In this document: positions 29,021-37,392 of the stretch, one piece after another
Numbering within the stretch: the stretch's first letter is position 1
Layout: each line of letters starts with the position of its first letter
Source: Mesorhizobium sp. SOD10
GTDB taxonomy: Bacteria; Pseudomonadota; Alphaproteobacteria; Rhizobiales; Rhizobiaceae
Length of the DNA: 64,000 bases
Direction: 5' to 3'
Assembly (NCBI GenBank): GCA_000824805.1
Contig: CCNA01000001.1
Span: forward strand, 434,001 to 498,000
Notes under the pieces: generated by a model
What the model was told of the DNA's origin: nothing
What the model saw: the letters and a program-made list of their open reading frames with translations, nothing else
The model's database searches: none
Translations under genes and position numbers: made by a program

Positions 29021-29160
29021 CATCTGCCCCGCTCAGAGAGGCAGAGACGCCGGTTTACCCTCCGTAGCTGCAGCGCAGCTGCTGCGAAGGACGGGTAGGC
29101 AGATGAGGGGCAGCGCGAACCTTGAAATGCTGGCGCCGCCCCTCATCCGGCCCTTGCCAA
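29021..29160. repeat. hairpin-forming repeat between ehuB and ehuC
   Basis: Inverted arms CATCTGCC (29021-29028) and GGCAGATG (29098-29105) enclose a smaller palindrome AGCTGCAGCGCAGCT. The region ends with CCCCTCATCCGGCCC, which resembles the start of the RIME-like element. The structure lies inside the ehu operon directly downstream of the binding-protein gene. Confidence 0.6.
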
Positions 29161-29169
29161 AAGTGCTCC

Positions 29170-30021
29170 TTACTTCGCCGAGCAGAGCTTCTCGCGCGTC
29201 GTCGACATCGCGGCCGCGGCCGAGAAGCCGTAGGGCTCGATGATCTTGGCGAACTCGCCGGACTTCTTCATCTTGGCGAGCTCGACGTCATAGGCGTCGC
29301 GCAGCGCCTCGTCGCCCTTCTTGAAGGCCGCCCCGTCGCAATAGACCGGCGCGCCCTGCACCGGCGCGATCACTTCGAGGTTCGGGTCGTTGGCCTTCTT
29401 GACCAGGTCGTTGATCGACAGCACCGGCAGCGAATAGGCGTCGATACGGCCGTCCTGCACCATCTTCAGCCCGCTCTGACCATCGGGCACGACGATGACG
29501 CGGTCGCGCGGCACGCCGGCGTTCAGCGCCAGCTTCTCCTCGGTGCCGCCGCCCGGCGCGCCGACGGTCGCCGATGTGTCCTTGGCGATGTCCGCATAGC
29601 TCTTGAAGCCCTTCGGATTGCCCTTCTTCACAAGGAGCGCCTCGGCATCGCACAGCACCGGCTCGGAATAGGCGACCGCCGCGCAGCGTTCCGGCTTCAT
29701 GAACAGGCCGGCTGTGACCACGTCGAAGCGTCCGGCCTGCAGGCCGGGGATCATGGCGCCATATTCGGAGATCGAGGCGACGATGTCGTTGATGCCGAGG
29801 CGCTTGAAGATCTCGCGCGCCACGTCGGGCGCTGCGCCTGACACCTTGCCGTCCGCCGCAACCGCCGTATAGGGCGGCTCGTTGGCGATGGCGACGCGGG
29901 CGAAGCCCTGCTGCTTGAGCTGCTCGAGCTTTGCATCGTCCGCAGACCGCGCGCCGGAGGCGAGCAGCATCGTGGTGACCGCAAGGCCGGCGACGCCAGC
30001 CAGAATGCCAAGTTTCTTCAT
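29170..30021 (-). CDS. ehuB: ectoine/hydroxyectoine-binding periplasmic protein EhuB
   Basis: 283 residues from the ATG at 30019-30021, with AAGGAG nine bases upstream. The signal peptide is KKLGILAGVAGLAVTTMLLA ... GARSA|DDAKLEQ. The mature part is a type II solute-binding protein (cluster F). It shows the bipartite pattern VAIANEPPYTAVAADGKVSG and the hinge DVVTAGLFMKPERC. Aromatic residues F, Y and F in EPPYT, SEYGAMIPG and AGLFMKPER fit a cage for the ectoine ring. It delivers ectoines to EhuCD. Confidence 0.92.
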   Translation of the reverse strand: MKKLGILAGVAGLAVTTMLLASGARSADDAKLEQLKQQGFARVAIANEPPYTAVAADGKVSGAAPDVAREIFKRLGINDIVASISEYGAMIPGLQAGRFDVVTAGLFMKPERCAAVAYSEPVLCDAEALLVKKGNPKGFKSYADIAKDTSATVGAPGGGTEEKLALNAGVPRDRVIVVPDGQSGLKMVQDGRIDAYSLPVLSINDLVKKANDPNLEVIAPVQGAPVYCDGAAFKKGDEALRDAYDVELAKMKKSGEFAKIIEPYGFSAAAAMSTTREKLCSAK

Positions 30022-30083
30022 CGTTCCCAACTCCTTGTTTCTCTTCTTGGTTGCTTGGTTCGGTACGGCCTTGGGCCGCCCTG

Positions 30084-30120
30084 GGACGACTGCGTCGCCC
30101 GCGGACGACTACGTCGCCCG
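30084..30120. repeat. short tandem repeat between ehuA and ehuB
   Basis: Two 18-bp copies of GGACGACT(G/A)CGTCGCCCG at 30084-30101 and 30103-30120, separated by one base. Each contains the inverted pair GACG/CGTC. They sit in the 111-bp gap between the EhuA and EhuB genes. Confidence 0.7.
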
Positions 30121-30132
30121 TTTGCATAGCGG

Positions 30133-30918
30133 TCAGACGCGATGTCCGGCCGCGATGATCTTCTTCAGGAAGCTCTGCGTTCTTTCTTGTTTGGGGTGGC
30201 GGAAAATCTCATCGGGCTTGCCTTCCTCGACGATCCTTCCGCGGTCGAAGAACAGCACGCGATCGGCAAAGTCGTGGGCGAAGCCCATCTCATGGGTGAC
30301 GAGGAGCATCGTCATGTCGGTCTCGGCGGCGAGCTTGCGCATGACGTTGAGCACCTCCTCGACGAGCTCAGGGTCGAGCGCCGAGGTGACCTCGTCGAAC
30401 AGCATGATCTTGGGCGACAGCGCCAGCGCCCGGGCGATCGCCACGCGCTGCTTCTGGCCGCCGGACAACTGCGCCGGCATCGCTTTCGCCTTGTCTGCGA
30501 GGCCGACCATATCGAGCAGTTCCATCGCCCGCTTCTCGGCGGCGGCGCGCGCGACGCCCTTGGTCAGCATCGGCGCCAGCGTCACATTGTCCATGACGCA
30601 TTTGTGCGGGAAGAGATTGAAGAGCTGGAAGACCATGCCGATCTTCTGGCGCATCCTGGCCAGGTGCCGCTCGTCGGCCGGCAGCAGCTGGCCGTTGCGC
30701 TCCATGTGGTAGAGCTGCTCGCCATCGACCTGGATATGGCCGCCGTCGATCCTCTCCAGCGTCATCAGGATGCGCAGGATCGTCGTCTTGCCGGAACCGG
30801 ACGGACCGATCAGCGCCAGCTTCTCGCCCGGCATGACCTGCATCGACAGTCCGTCCAGCACCTTGAAGGCGCCGAAGCTTTTCGAAATCGCATCGACTTT
30901 GATGATGGGCGCGGGCAA
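30133..30918 (-). CDS. ehuA: ectoine/hydroxyectoine ABC transporter ATPase EhuA
   Basis: 261 residues with complete ABC ATPase motifs: Walker [11 protein letters not shown]-loop [10 protein letters not shown], signature [15 protein letters not shown], Walker [15 protein letters not shown] and the switch VTHEM. It powers ectoine uptake with EhuCD. The best start is TTG at 30918 (GGGG upstream); no in-frame ATG is nearby, so initiation may be deliberately weak. First gene of the ehu-eut operon; operator-like motifs lie about 60-85 bp upstream. Confidence 0.92.
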   Translation of the reverse strand: MPAPIIKVDAISKSFGAFKVLDGLSMQVMPGEKLALIGPSGSGKTTILRILMTLERIDGGHIQVDGEQLYHMERNGQLLPADERHLARMRQKIGMVFQLFNLFPHKCVMDNVTLAPMLTKGVARAAAEKRAMELLDMVGLADKAKAMPAQLSGGQKQRVAIARALALSPKIMLFDEVTSALDPELVEEVLNVMRKLAAETDMTMLLVTHEMGFAHDFADRVLFFDRGRIVEEGKPDEIFRHPKQERTQSFLKKIIAAGHRV

Positions 30919-30976
30919 TCCATTTCCCCGTTCTGGAGAAGCCTATGGCCTTAACGATGCGAAACGTGCCAAATCA

Positions 30977-31004
30977 TGTCAATTGGGAAAATAATATCAT
31001 GACA
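30977..31004. promoter_or_regulatory. candidate EnuR operator upstream of ehuA
   Basis: Motif TGTCAATTGG (30977-30986) and motif TCATGACA (30997-31004) lie in an AT-rich stretch between enuR and ehuA. The same two motifs recur by the enuR start (32435-32474). They contain TGTCA/TGACA half-sites in opposite orientation. EnuR is known in other bacteria to repress the ectoine uptake-catabolism genes and its own gene. Confidence 0.5.
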
Positions 31005-31054
31005 ATATTTCCGGCGCGGCACAATTTCAGGGCAATCTGAGCTCCATTTGTGCA

Positions 31055-32440
31055 TCAGATGGCGAGCAGGAGATGCTCCGGATCGCCGAGCAGCAGCTTG
31101 GCGACAACGCTCAAGCCCGCGCGCAGTTCCCCCTCCGTGGTCGACCCGACCGAGATACGGATCGCGGGATGCCAAGGCGTGTTCGCGATGCGGAACGAAG
31201 TGCCCGGCGCGATCGCCACCCCGCGCAGGCGCGCCTGCGCGACAAAGCTCTCCTCGGCACGGTCGCCCGGCAGTTCGAGCCATAGATGCAGCCCGTCGCG
31301 ATGGCAGCGATAGTCGACGCCCGTGAGCACTTCCGCGGCGATCTCCTGCCGGCGTCTCAGCGCGCCGCGCTGCCATTTGACCAGCTCAAAAGCCGTGCCG
31401 TCATTCACCCAGCGCGTCGCGATCTCCGCCACCATCGGCGTCGCCATCCAGTTCGAGACGAGATGGCGGTTGGCGACGGCTGCGACATAGCGGTCCGGTA
31501 CCGCGAGATAGCCGATGCGCAGGCCCGGCACAACGATCTTGGTGAAGGAGGTGACGTAGAGTGTCCGCTCCGGAGCGAAGGCGGCGACGGCCGGCGGCCG
31601 GCCCTCGACCAGGGGCCCGAGCACGTCATTTTCGATGATGGCGATGTCGTGCTTGCGCGCGACCGCCGCGATCTGCTCGCGCCTTGTGGCGTCCATCAAG
31701 GTCGCTGTCGGGTTGATCACCGACGGCTGGACGAAGACGGCGCGGATGTCCGAGAGGCGGCAGGCATCATCGAGCGCTTCGGGAATCAGCCCGTTGCCGT
31801 CGATCGGCAGGCCTTCCAGGTTGAAGCCGAGATAGCGGGCAAGCGGGATCAGCGTGTGGTGGCCGATCGCTTCGGTAGCGACCGTGGAGCCGGGCGGCGC
31901 CACGCTCATCAGCGCCACTGTCATGCCGGCGGTGGCGCCGTTGGTCAGGCTGATATTCTGCGGCGACGCCTCCAGGCCGCAAAGCTTCAGCCATTCGACG
32001 GCGACCGCGCGGTGGCGCGGGAAAACCATGTTCGGCCGGAACGACAGCGCCGAGCTCGACGGCAGGTTCTCGGAAAGCCAGCCCAGCGCCTGCTTCAGTT
32101 TTTCCAGATGCATCGGCTCGCAGACCGGCTTCAGGATCGAGAGGTCGATGACCTCGCCCAGCCGTTCCGGGATATAGGGCGGTTCCGGCTCGCGGCGCTG
32201 CGTCTGCACGAAGCTGCCGCGGCCGACCTCGCCCGAAATCAGCCCGCGCCGGATCAGTTCCTCATAGGCGCGGCTGACGGTCTGCACCGACAGCTTCAGA
32301 TCGTCCGCCAGCCGGCGGTGCGTCGGCAGCCGCGTGCCATTGGCCAGCCGACCGTCATGGATGGCGCGGGCGAACTGGTCGGCCAGCGAAAGATAGGCCG
32401 GGCGGCGGATGAGAGCAGGATCTGGCTGCCATAATGTCAT
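31055..32440 (-). CDS. enuR: EnuR, MocR-type PLP-dependent regulator of ectoine catabolism
   Basis: 461 residues. An N-terminal GntR winged helix (NGTRLPTHRRLADDLKLS, SVQTVSRAYEELIRRGLI) is fused to a fold-I aminotransferase domain. The PLP Lys301 is in TSFTKIVVPGLRIGY, matching the essential Lys of Ruegeria EnuR; the Asp that pairs with the pyridine nitrogen is in IIENDVLG. EnuR-PLP is a repressor relieved by alpha-acetyl-diaminobutyrate or diaminobutyrate. The gene reads in the same direction as ehuA and is divergent from the AsnC-type gene. Confidence 0.92.
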   Translation of the reverse strand: MTLWQPDPALIRRPAYLSLADQFARAIHDGRLANGTRLPTHRRLADDLKLSVQTVSRAYEELIRRGLISGEVGRGSFVQTQRREPEPPYIPERLGEVIDLSILKPVCEPMHLEKLKQALGWLSENLPSSSALSFRPNMVFPRHRAVAVEWLKLCGLEASPQNISLTNGATAGMTVALMSVAPPGSTVATEAIGHHTLIPLARYLGFNLEGLPIDGNGLIPEALDDACRLSDIRAVFVQPSVINPTATLMDATRREQIAAVARKHDIAIIENDVLGPLVEGRPPAVAAFAPERTLYVTSFTKIVVPGLRIGYLAVPDRYVAAVANRHLVSNWMATPMVAEIATRWVNDGTAFELVKWQRGALRRRQEIAAEVLTGVDYRCHRDGLHLWLELPGDRAEESFVAQARLRGVAIAPGTSFRIANTPWHPAIRISVGSTTEGELRAGLSVVAKLLLGDPEHLLLAI

Positions 32441-32474
32441 GACTTATTAGAGATCGAAATCAGTCCAATTGACA
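32435..32474. promoter_or_regulatory. candidate EnuR operator at the enuR start
   Basis: CCAATTGACA (32465-32474) and TGTCATGA (32435-32442) are the complements of the motifs found upstream of ehuA. The second overlaps the enuR start codon, a position suited to autorepression. The motifs are 22 bp apart here but 10 bp apart at ehuA. Confidence 0.42.
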
Positions 32475-32523
32475 ATCGAAATAATGCATCGTCATGGTGT
32501 CCGCAACGAAAGGCGGATCCCGC

Positions 32524-33015
32524 ATGGCGGCAGTGAAACTCGACCCGATCGACCTCAGGATTCTCGACGCCATCCAGCGCGACGGGCGGATCACCAAGCT
32601 GGCCTTGGCCGAGAAGGTCGGCCTGTCGCCGACGCCGTGCTGGATGCGGCTGCGCAAGCTGGAGAAGGCCGGCATCGTCTCCGGCTATCACGCCGCGATC
32701 GCCATGCGCGCCGTCGCGCCGGTGGCGACGGTGCTGATGGAGGTCACCCTGGCCAATCACCGCCAGGCGGACTTCGACCGTTTCGAGCGTGTGGTGCGCG
32801 GCGTTCCGGAGATCGTCGCCTGCTGGTCGGTGGGCGGCGGCGTCGATTACGTGCTGAAGGTCATGGCGCGCGATATCGACGCCTATCAGCGGCTGGTCGA
32901 CAGCCTGCTTGAGCGCGAGATCGGCATCGACCGCTACTTCACCTATATCGTCACCAAGACGGTCAAGGACGAGACCGTGCTGCCGGTGGCCGATCTGCTG
33001 CCGGGGCAAGGGTGA
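32524..33015 (+). CDS. Lrp/AsnC-family regulator of the ectoine island (DoeX type)
   Basis: 163 residues from the ATG at 32524, with AAGGCGG upstream; an earlier in-frame ATG at 32494 has no ribosome site. An N-terminal helix-turn-helix (LAEKVGLSPTPCWMRLRKLEKAG) is followed by the RAM ligand-sensing domain. In Halomonas, DoeX is the AsnC-type activator of ectoine breakdown, and EnuR/AsnC pairs occur together in rhizobial ectoine loci. Divergent from enuR and followed by a RIME-like repeat. Confidence 0.88.
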   Translation: MAAVKLDPIDLRILDAIQRDGRITKLALAEKVGLSPTPCWMRLRKLEKAGIVSGYHAAIAMRAVAPVATVLMEVTLANHRQADFDRFERVVRGVPEIVACWSVGGGVDYVLKVMARDIDAYQRLVDSLLEREIGIDRYFTYIVTKTVKDETVLPVADLLPGQG

Positions 33016-33028
33016 GGCTCAGCGAAGC

Positions 33029-33174
33029 TCCTCATCAGCCCGCTACGCGGCCACCTTCTCCCCGAGGGGAGAAGAGATTAGGCGCCGGCGCTCGCTCTCT
33101 CCTCTCCCCTCGGGGAGAGGTCGGATTGCCCCGAATTGCCCTTCGCAATTCGGTTGGCAATCCGGGTGAGGGGA
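33029..33174. repeat. RIME-like intergenic mosaic repeat, copy 2
   Basis: Matches 9538-9680 over most of its length, including CACCTTCTCCCC, CTCTCCCC/GGGGAGAG, TCGGATTGCCCC and GAATTGCCCTTCGCAATTC, and ends ATCCGGGTGAGGGG. The central spacer differs between copies. It sits between the AsnC-type gene and the aldehyde dehydrogenase gene. Confidence 0.86.
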
Positions 33175-33232
33175 AACCTGCCTCAGCCCGCATGTAGACA
33201 GATCGTCTGCGGTAAGCGACCAACAGAGACAA

Positions 33233-33298
33233 TCTCTCTACATCGGACCGTCGAAACAGCCTCTCTGTCTCGATCGTACGACTAGTCTCTCCACATCG
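33233..33298. promoter_or_regulatory. phased direct repeats upstream of the dehydrogenase gene
   Basis: Two 13-bp copies of TCTCT(C/C)(T/C)ACATCG at 33233-33245 and 33286-33298 differ at one base. They are 53 bp apart, about five helical turns. The downstream copy ends 24 bp before the ATG at 33323. Phased repeats fit binding by an oligomeric regulator such as the neighbouring AsnC-type protein. Confidence 0.4.
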
Positions 33299-33322
33299 CC
33301 TCGGCACCGGGAGACCTGACTG

Positions 33323-34816
33323 ATGTCCGCGCATTTCGCTCGCCCCCACCGCCACGACGCACTCGACCGCCTCGCCGATCGCCGGCTGCTTCGCGATCTC
33401 GGCTATGTCGGTGGCCACTGGACCGCCGGCCAGGGAGCGGCGAGCTTCGAGGTCACCGACCCCGCCACCGGCTCAACCGTCGCCTTTGTCGCTGCGCTCG
33501 ATGGCAGGCAGACGACTGAAGCGATCGACGCAGCCTCCCGCGCCCTGCCGGCCTGGCGCTCGGCGCTGCCGCAGGAGCGCTCGAAAATCTTGCGAAAATG
33601 GTTCGACCTGATCATCGCCGCCAAGGACGATCTGGCGCTGCTGATGACGCTCGAACAGGGCAAGCCGCTGAAGGAATCGCTGGGCGAGATCGACTACGCC
33701 GCCTCCTTCGTCGAGTGGTATGCCGAGGAAGCGAAACGCCTCAACGCCGAAAGCGTCACCAGCCATCTGCCGAATACCGAGATGTCGGTGCGCCGTGAGC
33801 CGATCGGCGTGGTCGGCGTCGTGACACCGTGGAATTTTCCGTCGGCCATGCTCACCCGCAAGGCGGCCGCGGCCCTCGCCGCCGGCTGCACGGTGGTGGC
33901 GCACCCGTCTTCGGAAACCCCGCTGTCGGCGCTGGCGCTGGCGGAACTCGGTGAGCGCGCCGGACTGCCGGCCGGCGTCTTCAACGTCGTCACCGGCGAT
34001 GCGCGAACCATCGTCGGCGCGATGTGCGCCGATGCGCGGGTCCGCGCCATGAGCTTCACCGGCTCGACCGAAGTCGGCCGGCTGATCGCCGCGCAGAGCG
34101 CGCCGACCATGAAGCGGCTGGTGATGGAGCTCGGCGGCCACGCGCCGCTGATCGTCTTCGACGACGCCGATATCGACAAGGCCGTCACGATCGCGCTCGA
34201 TGCCAAATTCGCCACCTCCGGCCAGGACTGTCTCGCCGCCAATCGCATTTACGTGCAGCGGCCGATCTACGACCGCTTCTGCGCCGCTTTCGCGCGCGGC
34301 ATCGAGCAGCTCCGTACCGGCAACGGTCTATCCGCGGACGCCGATATCGGGCCCCTGATGCATGAGCGCGCGGTCAAGAAGGTCGAGGAGCAAGTCGCCG
34401 ACGCAATCGCTCAAGGCGCGCGCTGCCTCGTGGGCGGCAAGCGCCACGCAGCCGGGCCGCTGTTCTGCCAGCCGACGCTGCTCGTCGATGTGCCGGACCA
34501 AGCTCTGATCATGCGCGAAGAGACCTTCGGCCCTGTCGCCGCAGTCACGCCCTTCGACGATGAGGCGGAAGTCGTCGCCCGCGCCAACGCCACGGAATAC
34601 GGCCTCGTCGCCTATCTCGTCACCGAGAATGGCGCCCGGCAGGCGCGTCTGGGCCGCGCGCTGGACTACGGCATGGTCGCGATCAACCGCGTCAAGATCA
34701 CCGGCGCGCCGATCCCCTTCGGCGGCGTCAAGCAGTCCGGCATCGGCCGCGAAGGCTCGCGCCACGGGCTCGAAGCCTTCACCGATCTGAAATATCTCTG
34801 TCTCGACGTGGCCTGA
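33323..34816 (+). CDS. doeC: aldehyde dehydrogenase of ectoine catabolism (DoeC/SSADH type)
   Basis: 497 residues, NAD(P)-dependent. The Asn/cofactor motif TPWNFPSAMLTRK, general base Glu269 in VMELGG and catalytic Cys303 in SGQDCLAANR are intact. The closest pattern is succinate-semialdehyde dehydrogenase. In the ectoine pathway DoeC oxidises aspartate 4-semialdehyde to aspartate after transamination of diaminobutyrate; in Sinorhizobium the equivalent gene is annotated ssd. The ATG follows GGGAG. It is 34 bp upstream of the aminotransferase gene, in one rightward unit. Confidence 0.85.
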   Translation: MSAHFARPHRHDALDRLADRRLLRDLGYVGGHWTAGQGAASFEVTDPATGSTVAFVAALDGRQTTEAIDAASRALPAWRSALPQERSKILRKWFDLIIAAKDDLALLMTLEQGKPLKESLGEIDYAASFVEWYAEEAKRLNAESVTSHLPNTEMSVRREPIGVVGVVTPWNFPSAMLTRKAAAALAAGCTVVAHPSSETPLSALALAELGERAGLPAGVFNVVTGDARTIVGAMCADARVRAMSFTGSTEVGRLIAAQSAPTMKRLVMELGGHAPLIVFDDADIDKAVTIALDAKFATSGQDCLAANRIYVQRPIYDRFCAAFARGIEQLRTGNGLSADADIGPLMHERAVKKVEEQVADAIAQGARCLVGGKRHAAGPLFCQPTLLVDVPDQALIMREETFGPVAAVTPFDDEAEVVARANATEYGLVAYLVTENGARQARLGRALDYGMVAINRVKITGAPIPFGGVKQSGIGREGSRHGLEAFTDLKYLCLDVA

Positions 34817-34850
34817 GCGCCGCCCGGACCGCTTTTCAAGGAGTCAAAAA

Positions 34851-36230
34851 ATGCTCGAACAATCCAATGAACTCTCCGCCTGGGATCGCGACCACTTCTT
34901 CCATCCCTCGACGCATATGGGCACGCACGCGCGCGGTGAATCGCCAGCCAGGATCATGGCCGGCGGCGAAGGCGTCACCGTCTGGGACAACACCGGCAAG
35001 AAGAGCATCGATGCGTTTGCCGGCCTCTATTGCGTCAATGTCGGCTACGGCCGCCAGAAGATCGCCGACGCGATTGCCGAGCAGGCTAAGAACCTCGCCT
35101 ACTACCACGCCTATGTCGGCCACGGCACCGAGGCCTCGATCACGCTCGCCAAGATGATCATCGACCGTGCGCCGAAGGGCATGAGCCGGGTCTATTTCGG
35201 CCTCTCCGGCTCCGACGCCAACGAGACCAACATCAAGCTGATCTGGTACTACAACAACGTCCTCGGACGACCGGAGAAGAAGAAGATCATCTCGCGCTGG
35301 CGCGGCTATCACGGCTCGGGCGTAATGACGGGCTCGCTGACCGGGCTCGAACTGTTCCACAACGCCTTCGACCTGCCGCGCGCGCCGATCCTGCACACCG
35401 AGGCGCCCTATTATTTCCGCCGCGCCGACCGCTCGATGAGCGAGGAGCAGTTCTCGCAATATTGCGCCGACAAGCTCGAAGAGATGATCCTCGCCGAAGG
35501 CCCGGATACGGTCGCCGCCTTCATCGGCGAGCCGATCCTCGGCACCGGCGGCATCGTGCCGCCGCCGGTAGGCTACTGGCAGAAGATCCAGGCCGTGCTG
35601 AACAAATATGACGTCCTGCTTGTCGCCGATGAGGTGGTGACCGGCTTCGGCCGTCTCGGCACGATGTTCGGCTCTGATCATTACGGCATCAAGCCGGACC
35701 TGATCACCATCGCCAAGGGCCTGACCTCGGCCTATGCGCCGCTTTCCGGCGTCATCGTCTCCGACAAGGTCTGGCAGGTGCTGGTCAAGGGCTCCGACAA
35801 GCTCGGCTCTCTCGGCCATGGCTGGACCTATTCGGCGCACCCGATCTGCGTTGCCGCCGGCGTTGCCAATCTCGAACTGATCGACGAGATGGACCTGGTG
35901 AAGAACGCCGGCGAGACGGGCGCTTATTTCCGCGCCGAGCTTGCCAAGGCCGTCGGTGGCCACCGGAATGTCGGCGAGGTGCGCGGTGACGGCATGCTGG
36001 CCGCGGTCGAGTTCGTGAAGGATCGCGACGACCGTGTCTTCTTCGATCCGGCGCTGAAGGTCGGGCCGCAGATCGCCACCGCGCTTGCCGCGAGCGGCGT
36101 CATCGGCCGCGCCATGCCGCAGGGCGACATCCTCGGCTTCGCGCCGCCGCTCTGCCTGACTCGCGAGGAGGCGGACATCATCGTCGCCAAGACCGCCGAC
36201 GCGGTGAACAGCGTGCTTGCCAGCATCTGA
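34851..36230 (+). CDS. doeD: class III aminotransferase, L-2,4-diaminobutyrate transaminase (DoeD type)
   Basis: 459 residues of the omega-aminotransferase family. PLP Lys289 is in LITIAKGLTSAY and the ring Asp260 in LLVADEVVTGFGR; LSGSDANETNIKL binds the phosphate. In this setting it should convert diaminobutyrate, released by EutE, to aspartate 4-semialdehyde for the upstream dehydrogenase. AAGGAG precedes the ATG. Substrate is inferred from context; related enzymes act on pyruvate/taurine/putrescine. Confidence 0.85.
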   Translation: MLEQSNELSAWDRDHFFHPSTHMGTHARGESPARIMAGGEGVTVWDNTGKKSIDAFAGLYCVNVGYGRQKIADAIAEQAKNLAYYHAYVGHGTEASITLAKMIIDRAPKGMSRVYFGLSGSDANETNIKLIWYYNNVLGRPEKKKIISRWRGYHGSGVMTGSLTGLELFHNAFDLPRAPILHTEAPYYFRRADRSMSEEQFSQYCADKLEEMILAEGPDTVAAFIGEPILGTGGIVPPPVGYWQKIQAVLNKYDVLLVADEVVTGFGRLGTMFGSDHYGIKPDLITIAKGLTSAYAPLSGVIVSDKVWQVLVKGSDKLGSLGHGWTYSAHPICVAAGVANLELIDEMDLVKNAGETGAYFRAELAKAVGGHRNVGEVRGDGMLAAVEFVKDRDDRVFFDPALKVGPQIATALAASGVIGRAMPQGDILGFAPPLCLTREEADIIVAKTADAVNSVLASI

Positions 36231-36251
36231 GAAGGACATCCGAGAAGCGAT

Positions 36252-37352
36252 ATGAACGCCATGACCAGAACCGTTCCCGTCACCATGGCCGCCGTTCAGC
36301 TCACCGGCCATGGCGGCCTGGAGAAGCTCGTCTACCGCACCGACGTGAAGGTGCCCGCGCCGGCAGCCGGCGAGGTGCTCATCAAGGTCAGCGCCTGCGG
36401 CATGAACAACACCGATGTCTGGGTGCGCCAGGGCGCATATGGCACGGAGGAGGATGCCGGGGCGGTGTCGACCTGGCGCCGGCAAGGCAACACGCTGACC
36501 TTCCCGCGCATCCAGGGCGCTGACACGGTCGGCACCATCGTCGCCGTTGGCGACGGCGTGCCGGCGAACCGCATCGGCGAACGCGTCATGGTCGACTTCT
36601 CCATCTACAACCGTGACGACGATTCGCTGGCCGACATCGACTATATGGGCCATGGCCGCGACGGCGGTTATGCCGAGTACCAGGCGCTGCCGGCCGAGAA
36701 CGCGCATGTCGTCGACACCGACTTGAGCGATGTCGAGCTCGCCACCTTCTGCTGCGCCTATCTCACCGGCGAGCAGATGCTGGAACGTGCCGCGCTGAAG
36801 GCCGGCGAACGGGTGCTGGTCACCGGCGCCTCCGGCGGCGTCGGTTCCGGCATCGTGCAACTGGCGCGGGCGCGCGGCGCCATCCCCTATGCCGTCGTCG
36901 GCAAGGGCAAGGAACAGGCCGTGCTCGACATCGGCGCCGAGAAGGTGATCACGCGTGGCGTGGCCGACCTGCCGGCCGCCGTCAGCGGTTCCACCGGCGG
37001 CAAACCCATAGACGTGGTCGCCGACCTGGTCGGGGGCGCCATCTTCAACGACCTCTTACGCATCCTGCGGCCCGAAGGCCGCTACACCACGGCGGGCGCC
37101 ATTGCCGGGCCGGTCGTGCAGCTCGATCTGCGCACCATGTATCTGAAGCAGCTCCAGCTCCACGGTTCCAGCCAGGGCACGCGCGCCGACTTCCGCCGCA
37201 TCGTCCGCTACATCGAGGAAGGAAAGATCAAGCCGCTGGTCGGCGGCGTCTACAAATTGTCGGACTTCCACCGCGCCCAGACAGACTTTATGGGCAAGGA
37301 CTTCGTCGGCAAGCTGGTGGTGGTGCCGGACGCGATGTGGAGCGGCGCCTGA
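36252..37352 (+). CDS. MDR-family (quinone oxidoreductase-like) dehydrogenase
   Basis: 366 residues. It has an alcohol dehydrogenase-like N-terminal domain and a Rossmann domain with VTGASGGVGSGIVQLA. The catalytic zinc Cys position reads SACGMNNTDVWVRQGAY, where the usual Cys-Gly-x-Asp arrangement is altered, and no four-Cys structural zinc loop is seen; this favours the zinc-less quinone-reductase type. It is 21 bp after the aminotransferase gene, so it probably belongs to the ectoine unit. Its substrate is unknown; a reactive aldehyde or enone intermediate would fit. Confidence 0.75.
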   Translation: MNAMTRTVPVTMAAVQLTGHGGLEKLVYRTDVKVPAPAAGEVLIKVSACGMNNTDVWVRQGAYGTEEDAGAVSTWRRQGNTLTFPRIQGADTVGTIVAVGDGVPANRIGERVMVDFSIYNRDDDSLADIDYMGHGRDGGYAEYQALPAENAHVVDTDLSDVELATFCCAYLTGEQMLERAALKAGERVLVTGASGGVGSGIVQLARARGAIPYAVVGKGKEQAVLDIGAEKVITRGVADLPAAVSGSTGGKPIDVVADLVGGAIFNDLLRILRPEGRYTTAGAIAGPVVQLDLRTMYLKQLQLHGSSQGTRADFRRIVRYIEEGKIKPLVGGVYKLSDFHRAQTDFMGKDFVGKLVVVPDAMWSGA

Positions 37353-37392
37353 CCCCGGAAAGAGCGCCCGGCGCGGTCAGCCGCCGCCATGG

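Noticed and set aside
9538..33174. RIME-like repeats as a CRISPR or transposon signal
   Set aside because: Only two distant copies with no regular spacing, no cas genes and no transposase.
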